A stretch of 64,000 nt of DNA from contig NZ_JVVM01000025.1 of assembly GCF_001054325.1 (NCBI RefSeq), positions 124,001 through 188,000 on the forward strand, in the 5' to 3' direction. Each line of letters starts with the position of its first letter. Positions within the stretch are counted from its first letter, which is position 1. Below the pieces are notes generated by a model. It made no database searches. It had not been told where the DNA came from and worked only from the letters and a program-made list of their open reading frames with translations. The DNA comes from Corynebacterium vitaeruminis (GTDB taxonomy: Bacteria; Actinomycetota; Actinomycetes; Mycobacteriales; Mycobacteriaceae). Both the position numbers and the translations under genes were made by a program. Below are positions 49,347 to 57,862 of the stretch, piece after piece.

Positions 49347-50756
49347 GTGGCACAGAGGATCGTAATCATTGGCGGCGGCCCAGCCGGCTACGAGGCAGCC
49401 CTGGTTGGCGCCAAGTACGGTGCTGAAGTCACTGTGGTTGAGGATGCCGGTATGGGCGGTTCTTCCGTCCTGTGGGATTGCGTTCCCTCTAAGGCCTTCA
49501 TCGCGGCGACGGGCGTTCGTACCGATATGCGCCGCGCGGACGAGATGGGTCTGCGTCCGGACTTCTCCCAGCGCAAGATTGACTTCACTGCGGTCAACGA
49601 GCGTGTTAAGCGCCTGGCACAGCAGCAGTCCGACGATGTTCGCGCGCAGATGGAGCGCGAGGGCATCAAGATGCTGCAGGGTCGCGGTCGTCTCGATGAC
49701 CACGACTCGGGCCGTGTAACTCACTACGTCACCGTCGATTTGCTCGAGGGTGGCGAGGTCACTCTTGAAGCCGACCTGGTGCTGGTCTGTACCGGTGCGT
49801 CCCCGCGCATTCTCCCGGGCGCTATCCCCGATGGTGACCGTATTTTGACCTGGCGTCAGGTCTACGAACTGGACGAGCTGCCGGAGCACCTCATTGTGGT
49901 CGGTTCCGGTGTTACCGGTGCTGAGTTCGTATCCTCGTTCACCGAGCTGGGTGTGAAGGTCACCATGGTCGCGTCGCGTGACCGCATCCTGCCGCACGAG
50001 GATGCCGATGCTGCAGATGCCCTGGAGGAGGTCCTGCTGGAGCGCGGTGTGGACGTTGTTAAGAACGCCCGCTGTGATCTTGTCGAACGCACTGAGGACG
50101 GCGGCGTTCGCGTCGTCACTTCCGACGGCCGTGAGGTCTTCGGCTCGCACGCGCTGATGACCGTCGGTTCGATTCCGAACACCGCTGATATGGGACTGGA
50201 CGCCAGCGGTGTGGAGATGACCCCGTCCGGCCATATTCACGTTGACCGTGTCTCCCGTACCAACGTGCCGGGTATCTACGCTGCCGGTGACTGCACCGAC
50301 CTGTTCCCGCTGGCTTCCGTTGCAGCTATGCAGGGCCGTATTGCGATGTACCACGCTCTCGGTGAAGGCGTATCTCCGATTCGCCTGCGCACTGTTTCCT
50401 CGGCAGTGTTCACCCGCCCGGAGATTGCGACTGTCGGTGTCTCCCAGGCTCAGATCGAGTCCGGTGAGGTTTCCGCTCGTGTAGAGGTCTTCCCACTGGC
50501 GGGTAACCCGCGTGCGAAGATGCGCTCGCTGCGCCACGGCTTCGTCAAGCTGTTCTGTCGTAAGAACTCCGGCATGATTATCGGTGGTGTAGTGGTCGCT
50601 CCGACCGCCTCCGAGTTGATTCTGCCAATCGCAGTTTGTGTCTCCAACCAGCTCACGGTTGATGACCTGGCAAGCTCTTTCTCCGTCTACCCGTCGCTAT
50701 CTGGCTCCCTCACTGAGGCGGCTCGTCAGTTGATGGCACACGACGATCTGGAGTAA
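49347..50756 (+). CDS. lpdA: LpdA-type flavoprotein quinone reductase
   Basis: The 469-residue protein is in the disulfide reductase fold but lacks the redox disulfide: where lipoamide dehydrogenases have C-x4-C, it reads GSSVLWDCVPSK with a single cysteine. This matches M. tuberculosis LpdA (Rv3303c), an NAD(P)H quinone dehydrogenase. FAD is bound by IVIIGGGPAGYEAA and NAD(P)H by IVVGSGVTGAEF. The C-terminal His-Glu pair of dehydrogenases is not conserved (LTEAARQ). The GTG has GGAGG 7 nt upstream. It ends at a strong terminator. Confidence 0.92.
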   Translation: MAQRIVIIGGGPAGYEAALVGAKYGAEVTVVEDAGMGGSSVLWDCVPSKAFIAATGVRTDMRRADEMGLRPDFSQRKIDFTAVNERVKRLAQQQSDDVRAQMEREGIKMLQGRGRLDDHDSGRVTHYVTVDLLEGGEVTLEADLVLVCTGASPRILPGAIPDGDRILTWRQVYELDELPEHLIVVGSGVTGAEFVSSFTELGVKVTMVASRDRILPHEDADAADALEEVLLERGVDVVKNARCDLVERTEDGGVRVVTSDGREVFGSHALMTVGSIPNTADMGLDASGVEMTPSGHIHVDRVSRTNVPGIYAAGDCTDLFPLASVAAMQGRIAMYHALGEGVSPIRLRTVSSAVFTRPEIATVGVSQAQIESGEVSARVEVFPLAGNPRAKMRSLRHGFVKLFCRKNSGMIIGGVVVAPTASELILPIAVCVSNQLTVDDLASSFSVYPSLSGSLTEAARQLMAHDDLE

Positions 50757-50800
50757 TGCTGGCAGCGCGACTAGTAGCATGACCGGTCGCGCGTGAACAT

Positions 50801-50838
50801 AAAAAGCCGAGCCCCGAAAGTGAGGCTCGGCTTTTTTT
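50801..50838. terminator. Bidirectional terminator between lpdA and mycoredoxin
   Basis: The stem AAAAAGCCGAGCC/GGCTCGGCTTTTT is perfect, with T-tracts in both directions. Confidence 0.95.
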
Positions 50839-50856
50839 AATTGCTTAGCTTCTTAA

Positions 50857-51135
50857 TTACTTGTCGGAGAGCTCAGCGTACTTAGCGGTGACTTCCTCAA
50901 CCGACGGATTCGTGGCGTGCTTGCCATCTGAGTACAGCACAGTTGGAACAACGCGGTTGCCGTCATTGACGGACTCAACCCACTTCGAAAGGTCCTCGTG
51001 CTTTTCTACGTCCCAAGCTTCAAACGGAGTGCCGTTATCCTTCAGGCCAGCGATAAGATTCTGGCAGAAAGGACACCAGGACGCAGCGTAAATGGTCACG
51101 TGTTCGGTGGTCTTTGGAGTCTTTACATCAGTCAT
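50857..51135 (-). CDS. mrx1: Mycoredoxin (glutaredoxin-like)
   Basis: This 92-residue thioredoxin-fold protein reduces mycothiol mixed disulfides. The active site is WCPFC, followed by the cis-Pro segment RVVPTV and NPSVEEV, which match M. tuberculosis Mrx1. I start at 51135 at the conserved MTDVKTPKT; the frame is open to 51198. It lies downstream of folA-thyA with 123 nt between, so it may have its own promoter. Confidence 0.9.
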   Translation of the reverse strand: MTDVKTPKTTEHVTIYAASWCPFCQNLIAGLKDNGTPFEAWDVEKHEDLSKWVESVNDGNRVVPTVLYSDGKHATNPSVEEVTAKYAELSDK

Positions 51136-51258
51136 ATCCAGTTCAACACGCAGCCCAGGGGCGATATTCCAGTGCGAAGTATTTCGCCGCTCGTTCAATC
51201 CGCCACCTGAGGGACGCCAGAGCCCCTTCCGAGGAAACTGCCAGCACTGCTAGGAAAG

Positions 51259-51789
51259 CTAATCCTCTAGCCGCCGCCACGTGCAGAAGCGGTAGCGCAG
51301 GCCGGTCGTTGATGTCTGCCACGGGCCATCCTCAACGCGGACCCAGTCATAGAGGTCGGGAGCCATGACCGGCACTGGGACACTGACATCAGTATCAATG
51401 TCGGTGACCACGCATTCGTCGGCAAGCGAAAGCGCATCGCGATAGACACGTCCGCCTCCGATGATCCATGCCGCGGGCTCGTCGGCGACGGCAGCGAGTG
51501 CGGCTTCGAGGTTGGATGCGGATTCGGCGCCGGGGAAATCGGAAGTGGAACGCGAAAGGACGATGTTGCGGCGGCCGGGGAGCGGACGGAACTTGGGGTT
51601 CAGTGAGTCCCACGTGCGACGCCCCATGATGACCGGTGCGCCCATCGTGGTTGTTTTGAAATGCTGAAGATCCTCGGGCAAATGCCAGGGCATAGTGGCG
51701 CCGTCACCGATAATGCCGGTGCGGGACTGCGCCCAAATCATTCCTACAAAAGCGGGCCTTGCGCTGGTGGAAGCGGTGGACTCGTTCAT
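51259..51789 (-). CDS. folA: Dihydrofolate reductase
   Basis: The enzyme regenerates tetrahydrofolate with NADPH, after the thymidylate synthase reaction made by its neighbour. The 176-residue protein has IWAQSRTGIIGDGATMPWHLPEDL, the VIMGRRTWDSL nucleotide-binding motif and a GGGRVYRDAL segment. I start at 51789, with AGGTGAG 7 nt upstream; the GTG at 51801 is too close to it. It follows thyA by 23 nt. Confidence 0.95.
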   Translation of the reverse strand: MNESTASTSARPAFVGMIWAQSRTGIIGDGATMPWHLPEDLQHFKTTTMGAPVIMGRRTWDSLNPKFRPLPGRRNIVLSRSTSDFPGAESASNLEAALAAVADEPAAWIIGGGRVYRDALSLADECVVTDIDTDVSVPVPVMAPDLYDWVRVEDGPWQTSTTGLRYRFCTWRRLED

Positions 51790-51812
51790 GTCGACACTCA
51801 CCTTTCGCTGAT

Positions 51813-52649
51813 TTAGACAGCCACCTGCCCGCGAATCAAAGGATGCGGGTCGTAGCCGATGACCTCAATGTCCTCGTAAGCGTAGTCGAAAATGCTGTCA
51901 GCCTTCCGTAGCTTCAGCGTGGGGTAGGGGCGCGGCTCACGAGAAACCTGCAGCTCGCACTGCTCAATGTGGTTGTCGTAAATGTGGCAATCGCCGCCAG
52001 TCCAGATGAACTCGCCGACATCCAAACCTGCTTGCTGCGCCATCATGTGGGTCAACAGCGCATAGGACGCGATGTTAAACGGTACGCCCAGGAACATGTC
52101 CGCACTGCGCTGGTAGAGCTGGCAGCTGAGCTTGCCGTCGGCGACGTAGAGCTGAAAGAGCAGGTGGCACGGAGGCAGCGCCATATTGGAGATTTCGGAG
52201 ACATTCCAGGCGCTGACAATGTTACGGCGGCTATCCGGGTTGGACTTCAACGTCTCCAGCGCCTGCGCAATTTGGTCGATGTGGTGCCCGTCCGGAGTTG
52301 GCCAGGAGCGCCACTGTACGCCATAGACCGGGCCGAGGTCGCCATTGTCGTCTGCCCACTCGTCCCAAATCGTCACCCCGTGATCCTGTAGCCAGTGGAC
52401 ATTCGAGTCGCCGCGGAGGAACCACAACAGCTCGTACACGATGGACTTCAGGTGCACCTTTTTGGTGGTGATCAGCGGGAAGCCCTCGCTCAGATCAAAG
52501 CGCAGTTGGCGGCCGAACACCGAGCGAGTACCCGTGCCAGTGCGGTCTGATTTGGCGGCTCCGTCAGCGAGAATTTCGCGCAGCAAATCCTCGTACGGGG
52601 TCTTAATGCCCTGATGAGCGTGTGTCGTAGTGTCAGTGGAGTCGGTCAT
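51813..52649 (-). CDS. thyA: Thymidylate synthase ThyA
   Basis: The enzyme methylates dUMP with methylene-THF. The 278-residue protein has the [11 protein letters not shown] phosphate loop, the catalytic Cys in [12 protein letters not shown], the [18 protein letters not shown] segment and the closing [11 protein letters not shown]. No ThyX is seen in the window. A TAAAAT hexamer lies 9 nt before the ATG, so partial own-promoter expression is possible. It sits between cysQ and folA on one strand. Confidence 0.96.
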   Translation of the reverse strand: MTDSTDTTTHAHQGIKTPYEDLLREILADGAAKSDRTGTGTRSVFGRQLRFDLSEGFPLITTKKVHLKSIVYELLWFLRGDSNVHWLQDHGVTIWDEWADDNGDLGPVYGVQWRSWPTPDGHHIDQIAQALETLKSNPDSRRNIVSAWNVSEISNMALPPCHLLFQLYVADGKLSCQLYQRSADMFLGVPFNIASYALLTHMMAQQAGLDVGEFIWTGGDCHIYDNHIEQCELQVSREPRPYPTLKLRKADSIFDYAYEDIEVIGYDPHPLIRGQVAV

Positions 52650-52665
52650 AGCCGCCCTATTTTAC

Positions 52666-53421
52666 CTATTCTTGCTCTTGATCCTTGAATTCCTTCACAG
52701 CTGCGAGGATTTCCTCCGACAGGTCCGGTCGGCAGAACAGCATATCCGGCAGGAACGTGTCAACGTTGTTGTAGGTCGGCTCAGAGCCGTCGAGGCGGCT
52801 GACATGCAAACCGGCGGACTTAGCGACACCAACCGGCGCTGCCGAGTCCCACTCGTACTGGCCACCGTCGTGAATGTAAGCGTCGTAGTCACCGAGCAGT
52901 ACGTGCATTGCCTTCGCACCAGCGGAGCCCATCTCTACCAGCTCCATGTCCAGCTTTTCGGCGACGTACTTTGCCACAGCCGGTGGGCGAGTACGCGAAA
53001 CGACAATCTTGCCCGCGCGCGGCCCCTGCACGGCCTTAGCCTCGCCGGTGTGGAAAACCTGACCGTGATCAGGCAGACCAACAGCAGCGTGGGTCGGCTG
53101 GCCGTCTTCTACCAGCGCGACATGAACTGCCCAGTCCTGACGGCCCGAAGCAAACTCTCGAGTGCCATCGAGTGGGTCAATGATCCACACGCGCTTTGAG
53201 TCCAAGCGCTCACGGTTATCCGCGGCTTCTTCCGACAGCAGCCCGTCATCCGGACGGTGCTGTTCCAGCACACGGGCAATCCACTCCTGCGCCAGTGCGT
53301 CGCCGGCATCTCCCAGAATGCGACCACGCAGCAGGCCTACGTTACGGACACCTTTGAGAATTTCACTGGCGCCCACGGCAAGTCGATAGGCAAGAACATC
53401 ATCTTCAATGTAGGCAGACAT
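52666..53421 (-). CDS. cysQ: 3'(2'),5'-bisphosphate nucleotidase CysQ
   Basis: The inositol-monophosphatase-fold enzyme dephosphorylates PAP, a by-product of sulfate assimilation. The 251-residue protein has the metal-site WIIDPLDGTREF and the second motif EWDSAAPVGVAKSAG. TAGTAT (53434-53429, minus strand) is 7 nt before the ATG, so its transcript is probably leaderless and heads cysQ-thyA-folA with a 16-nt gap to thyA. Confidence 0.93.
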   Translation of the reverse strand: MSAYIEDDVLAYRLAVGASEILKGVRNVGLLRGRILGDAGDALAQEWIARVLEQHRPDDGLLSEEAADNRERLDSKRVWIIDPLDGTREFASGRQDWAVHVALVEDGQPTHAAVGLPDHGQVFHTGEAKAVQGPRAGKIVVSRTRPPAVAKYVAEKLDMELVEMGSAGAKAMHVLLGDYDAYIHDGGQYEWDSAAPVGVAKSAGLHVSRLDGSEPTYNNVDTFLPDMLFCRPDLSEEILAAVKEFKDQEQE

Positions 53422-53578
53422 GTCTTAGATACTATTAGCTTTTTCCCGACCCCGCTTTGCGACGAGATGCCGCGACTTATTCTCACCGCAACCAGGTGGC
53501 CCCATTGTCGTAGCTCCTGACCTTGCGCAGGCGTTAGTTGAGCCCTGCTAGTTCCAGTTGCCGACTACACTTGGTGGC

Positions 53579-53992
53579 ATGAAGACCTTGCTGAATATCA
53601 TTTGGCTGTTGTTCGGTGGCCTGTGGCTTGCCCTGGGTTACATTTTCTTCGGCGTTCTTGCCTGTATTTTGATTGTTACCATTCCCGCTGGTGTCGCCTC
53701 TTTCCGCATGGCTTCTTATGCACTGTGGCCGTTTGGACGCTCCGTGGTGGAGCGTTCCGGTCGGGGCGCGGTCGGTGCCGTTAGCGCCGGTGTGATGAAT
53801 GTAATCTGGTTCCTCATCGCTGGCCTGTGGCTGGCCATCGGGCATATCGTGACTGCGGCGGCACAGGCTGTCACCATCGTTGGTATTCCGCTGGCTGTGG
53901 CCAACGTCAAGATGATTCCGGTGACGTGCTTCCCATTCGGCAAGGAGATTGTCAAGGGCTACCGCGCTGACGGCTACGCGGTGAAGGTTTAG
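53579..53992 (+). CDS. YccF domain-containing membrane protein
   Basis: The 137-residue protein has two YccF-like halves, each a hydrophobic hairpin followed by a conserved Phe-Pro/Trp-Pro motif (LWPFGRSVV and CFPFGKEIV). About four membrane segments are predicted. Function is unknown. TACACT (53566-53571), 7 nt before the ATG, and no ribosome site suggest leaderless expression. The upstream codon at 53558 precedes that box. Confidence 0.9.
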   Translation: MKTLLNIIWLLFGGLWLALGYIFFGVLACILIVTIPAGVASFRMASYALWPFGRSVVERSGRGAVGAVSAGVMNVIWFLIAGLWLAIGHIVTAAAQAVTIVGIPLAVANVKMIPVTCFPFGKEIVKGYRADGYAVKV

Positions 53993-54007
53993 TGTGATAC
54001 GAATAAC

Positions 54008-54044
54008 AAAAGTCCGCCCCGGCGATACGCCGGGGCGGACTTTT
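54008..54044. terminator. Strong bidirectional terminator between yccF-like gene and pgi
   Basis: A 17-bp perfect stem with a 3-nt loop (ATA) ends in T-tracts on both strands. Confidence 0.96.
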
Positions 54045-54075
54045 TAGTTGACTCTGGCCAATTGCCTAGGAGGTA

Positions 54076-55713
54076 CTAGCGCTTGTCGCGGTACCAGGTC
54101 AGCAGCGCATCGGTGGAGGCATCGCCCGAATCCGGTGCAACTTCACCGGTAACAGCAGGTAGTAGGTCGCCAGCCTGCTGCTTGCCCAGCTCCACGCCCC
54201 ACTGGTCGAAGGAATTCAGGCCCCAGACAATGCCCTCGACAAAGGTGATGTGCTCGTAGAGTGCAATCAGTGCACCCACAGCGTCCGGGGTCAGTTCCTC
54301 AGCCATGATGGTCGTGGTCGGGCGGTTGCCCGGCATGACCTTGTGCTCCACGAGTTCCTCAGCAATGCCCTCTGCGCGGATTTCATCCGCGGTTTTACCG
54401 AAGGCCAGCACCTTGGTCTGTGCGAAGAAGTTACTCATCAGCAGGTCGTGCATGGAACCTTCGCCGGATGCCGTCGGCAGATCCTGGCGCGGGCGGGCAA
54501 AGCCGATGAAGTCAGCTGGGACCAGGCGGGTGCCCTGGTGGAGGAGCTGGAAGAAAGCGTGCTGGCCGTTGGTCCCCGGCTCGCCCCAGAAGATTTCTCC
54601 GGTGTTGTAGTCCACCCTCTTGCCGTCGACACGCACGGATTTACCGTTCGATTCCATGGTGAGCTGCTGAAGATACGCCGGGAAGCGGGAGAGGTCCTCG
54701 GAGTAAGGCAGCACGGCATGCGACTGGGCGTCGAGGAAGTTGGAGTACCAGACATTCAGCATGCCCATGAGCACCGGCACGTTCTGCTCCAACGGGGCGT
54801 TGAGGAAGTGCTCATCCATTGCGCGGAAGCCCTGCAGGAAGCGCATGAAATCCATCGGGCCGACGACGGCCATGATGGACAGGCCGATGGCGGAGTCGAC
54901 GGAGTAGCGGCCGCCGACCCAGTCCCAGAAGCCGAACATGTTCTCAGTGTCGATGCCGAATTCGGCGACCTTTTCGGCGTTGGTGGAAACGGCAACAAAG
55001 TGCTTGGCGACGGCTTCTTCGCTACCCAGCTGCTGGATAAGCCAGCGGCGAGCTGCGTGAGCGTTGGAGAGAGTCTCCTGAGTAGTGAAAGTCTTGGAAG
55101 CGACGATGAACAGTGTCGACTCCGGATCGACCTCATCCAGAACCGCCTGCAAATCAGACGGGTCAACGTTGGAGACGAAGCGGGCATCAATGCCGGCGGT
55201 GGCGTAGGTGCGCAGCGCCTTGGTTACCATTGCCGGGCCCAAGTCGGAGCCACCGATACCGATGTTGACCACGGTCTTAATGGTGTGGCCTGTGTAGCCC
55301 AGCCATTCTCCGCTGCGTAGGCTGCGGGCGAAGTCGCGCATGCGGCCGAGAACCTCGTGCACGTCGGCCGCGACATCCTGATCGTCAACGACGAGGTTTT
55401 CCTCGGCCGGTAGGCGCAGTGCGGTGTGCAGTACGGAGCGGTTTTCGGTGGAGTTGATCTTGTCACCGCGGAACATCTTTTCGCGTGCTTCCTCGATACC
55501 AGCGGCGCGAGCAAGTTCAACCAGCTCGGCAAAACCATCGAGGCACATCAAGTTCTTGGAGAGGTCAACGTGGAGAGTGCCAGCATCGAAAGTCAGCTTC
55601 TCAGCGCGGCCTTCTTCATTTGCGAAGAGCTCACGCAGCGAGGTGCCGCGGACGTTGTCCACGCGCTTAGCCAGCTGAGCCCACTGCTCGGTTCCAGTGA
55701 TATCTACAGTCAT
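54076..55713 (-). CDS. pgi: Glucose-6-phosphate isomerase
   Basis: This glycolytic enzyme interconverts glucose-6-phosphate and fructose-6-phosphate. Signatures are the phosphosugar segment [13 protein letters not shown], the active-site Glu region [11 protein letters not shown], and [11 protein letters not shown], with the C-terminal [14 protein letters not shown] start at 55713 (545 residues), with GGAG 5 nt upstream; the open frame to 55830 covers the leader. Confidence 0.96.
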   Translation of the reverse strand: MTVDITGTEQWAQLAKRVDNVRGTSLRELFANEEGRAEKLTFDAGTLHVDLSKNLMCLDGFAELVELARAAGIEEAREKMFRGDKINSTENRSVLHTALRLPAEENLVVDDQDVAADVHEVLGRMRDFARSLRSGEWLGYTGHTIKTVVNIGIGGSDLGPAMVTKALRTYATAGIDARFVSNVDPSDLQAVLDEVDPESTLFIVASKTFTTQETLSNAHAARRWLIQQLGSEEAVAKHFVAVSTNAEKVAEFGIDTENMFGFWDWVGGRYSVDSAIGLSIMAVVGPMDFMRFLQGFRAMDEHFLNAPLEQNVPVLMGMLNVWYSNFLDAQSHAVLPYSEDLSRFPAYLQQLTMESNGKSVRVDGKRVDYNTGEIFWGEPGTNGQHAFFQLLHQGTRLVPADFIGFARPRQDLPTASGEGSMHDLLMSNFFAQTKVLAFGKTADEIRAEGIAEELVEHKVMPGNRPTTTIMAEELTPDAVGALIALYEHITFVEGIVWGLNSFDQWGVELGKQQAGDLLPAVTGEVAPDSGDASTDALLTWYRDKR

Positions 55714-55915
55714 TCCTGCTCCCAGGTGATTTTTGACGAAATGCACTTTATACATCCCCAGACTAGTTACGTTTCGGCGCTCTCGCCGGGCGGCAGGATT
55801 CGACCAGGCGTGACCGCAATCTGCCAGCAACTCGATTCCGCTGTGCTTATGCGTCGCCCATCCGCCACCTACGAGCCCCTAGCCCGCGTCAGCAAAGGCA
55901 CCTACCCTGGAAAAT

Positions 55916-57397
55916 ATGACCGATTTCACTCCTGATTACGACAACATCCTCAAAGATGTCCCCACCGGTCTGCTTATCGGTGGCCAGTTCCGCCCCGCGA
56001 CGAATGGCGAGACCTTCGACGTAATTAACCCCGCCACCGACAAGACGCTGGTCAAGGTCGCTTCTGCCACCGAGGAAGACGCCAAGCAGGCGCTTGACGA
56101 CGCCGTCGCCGCCCAAGCGGAGTGGAAGGCAACCCCGCCCCGCAAGCGCAGCGAAATCCTTTACCGAGCCTTTGAACTTATCCGTCGAGATAAGGACAAG
56201 CTGACCCAGTTGCAGTCCCTGGAGATGGGTCGTGCACTACCGGATTCCAAGGGCGAAGTCAGCTACGGTGGCGAGTTCTTCCGTTGGTTCGCCGAGGAAG
56301 CCGTGCGTATCTCCGGCGATTACCGGATCTCTCCGAGCGGCACTTCGCGCGTCGCGGTTATTAACCAGCCGGTCGGTCCGGTTTTGGCCATTACACCGTG
56401 GAATTTCCCGCTGGCGATGGGCACGCGCAAGATTGCCCCGGCACTCGCCGCCGGTTGCCCGATTATCATTAAGCCCGCTTCCAAGACTCCGCTGACCATG
56501 CTCTACCTGGGCAAACTTCTTATCGAGGCCGGAGTTCCCGCAGGTGTCGTTTCCGTGTTGCCGACGGGGCACTCATCCAATGTCTCAGCGCTGCTTTCCG
56601 ATGACCGCCTGCGCAAGTTCACTTTCACCGGTTCTACCGAAGTTGGCCAGATGCTTGCAGCGAAGGCTGCGGAGACCTCGATGAAGGTTTCCCTTGAGCT
56701 CGGCGGGAATGCTCCGTTTGTCATTCTCTCCGATGGCGATGTCGATAAGGCTGTGCAGGCAGTCAGCGACGGCAAGCTCCGCAATGGCGGCCAGGTGTGT
56801 ATCGCGCCGAACCGCTTTATTGTTCATGAATCCAAGAAGGATGCGTTCGTCGAGGGCGTCGTCAAGCGTTTTGCGGAACTGAAGTTGGGCGAGGGTACCG
56901 ATCCTGCCACGGATCTTGGCCCACTGGCGCTGCGCGATCAGCAGGAAAAGGTTCGTGATCTGGTTGAAGATGCGGTCAAGCGTGGTGCGAAGGTTGAGTG
57001 TGGCGGCAAGATTCCGGATCTCGGAGGCGTGCTTTCCGACGGCTACTTCTTCGAACCCACAGTTCTGACCGATGTGCCCGAGGACGCGGATATTGTCCGC
57101 GAAGAGATTTTCGGTCCGGTGGTTGCAGTGACAACCTTCACGGACGATGAGCACGCGATTGAGCAGGCAAATGACACGATTTTTGGTCTGGCTGCGTATG
57201 TGTTCAGTGAGAACCTGACTAAGGCGCTCGGTGCGGCGGAGGCATTGGAGTCCGGCATGGTTGCGGTCAATAAGGGCTCGCTGTCGGACCCGTCGGCGCC
57301 GTTCGGTGGTGTCAAGCAGTCCGGTCTTGGCCGTGAGGGTGGCTTCACCGGTATCAATGAGTTCCTTGAGGAAAAGCTAATCTCTCTGGAAGGCTAG
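55916..57397 (+). CDS. gabD: NAD(P)-dependent aldehyde dehydrogenase, succinate-semialdehyde type
   Basis: The 493-residue protein has the general base Glu in LELGGNAPF, the catalytic Cys in NGGQVCIAPNR, the NAD-binding FTGSTEVGQ and the C-terminal SDPSAPFGGVKQSGLGREGG. The latter two resemble succinate-semialdehyde dehydrogenases. The exact substrate is not certain. TACCCT (55903-55908) is 7 nt before the ATG, predicting a leaderless mRNA. Confidence 0.88.
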   Translation: MTDFTPDYDNILKDVPTGLLIGGQFRPATNGETFDVINPATDKTLVKVASATEEDAKQALDDAVAAQAEWKATPPRKRSEILYRAFELIRRDKDKLTQLQSLEMGRALPDSKGEVSYGGEFFRWFAEEAVRISGDYRISPSGTSRVAVINQPVGPVLAITPWNFPLAMGTRKIAPALAAGCPIIIKPASKTPLTMLYLGKLLIEAGVPAGVVSVLPTGHSSNVSALLSDDRLRKFTFTGSTEVGQMLAAKAAETSMKVSLELGGNAPFVILSDGDVDKAVQAVSDGKLRNGGQVCIAPNRFIVHESKKDAFVEGVVKRFAELKLGEGTDPATDLGPLALRDQQEKVRDLVEDAVKRGAKVECGGKIPDLGGVLSDGYFFEPTVLTDVPEDADIVREEIFGPVVAVTTFTDDEHAIEQANDTIFGLAAYVFSENLTKALGAAEALESGMVAVNKGSLSDPSAPFGGVKQSGLGREGGFTGINEFLEEKLISLEG

Positions 57398-57419
57398 CTG
57401 AACCGTAGCTGGCTGGGGA

Positions 57420-57794
57420 TTAGCCCAGGCGGCCGCGCCCCATGCGCAGCAGCGCCGACGCGATTGCCGGGCCCTCTGGGCCAAGTGCGTCGCGGAACTC
57501 GTTGATGATTTGCACCTCTCGGCCGTGCACGAGCCGCGTGCCACCAGATCCCAGGCGGGTCTTGCCGACGGCCTTACTGATTGCGGTGCGGCGTTGAATG
57601 GCATCGATGATTAGCCCGTCAAGGCGATTGATTTCCTTGCGGTACTGTTCAATCTCCGCGGAGCTCAATGGGTCATCTGTGCCGGTGGGGGTGCGGACTT
57701 CAAAGGGGGATACCGCCGCAGCCTGGTGGCTGCGCTCAGCGCCGTCGGTGTTGTCGGTGTGTGCGGTGGGAGTGTCCGCCGGGTTTTCGCTCAT
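57420..57794 (-). CDS. aroQ: Chorismate mutase (AroQ class)
   Basis: This enzyme converts chorismate to prephenate, for Phe and Tyr. The AroQ motif runs through EIEQYRKEINRLDGLIIDAIQRRTAISKAVG, with catalytic arginines in RLDGLI and RRTAIS. The Ser/Thr-rich N-terminus of about 45 residues precedes the 80-residue core. It is opposite to gabD and divergent from pcrA. Confidence 0.92.
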   Translation of the reverse strand: MSENPADTPTAHTDNTDGAERSHQAAAVSPFEVRTPTGTDDPLSSAEIEQYRKEINRLDGLIIDAIQRRTAISKAVGKTRLGSGGTRLVHGREVQIINEFRDALGPEGPAIASALLRMGRGRLG

Positions 57795-57843
57795 AGTTCT
57801 TATTGTGCCAAAGGATTCGAACAGTCCAATCCGGGGGGGGCTC

Positions 57844-57859
57844 GGCTACTGTAGTAGCC
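57844..57859. promoter_or_regulatory. Palindrome GGCTACTGTAGTAGCC over the pcrA promoter
   Basis: Seven-base arms are perfect around a 2-nt centre, overlapping a -10-like TACTGT (57847-57852) 10 nt before the pcrA ATG. It is an operator candidate for an unknown regulator. Confidence 0.5.
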
Positions 57860-57862
57860 ATC

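Noticed and set aside
53534..53845. 103-residue minus-strand frame over the YccF gene
   Set aside because: Shadow of the YccF gene with no similarity or start signals.
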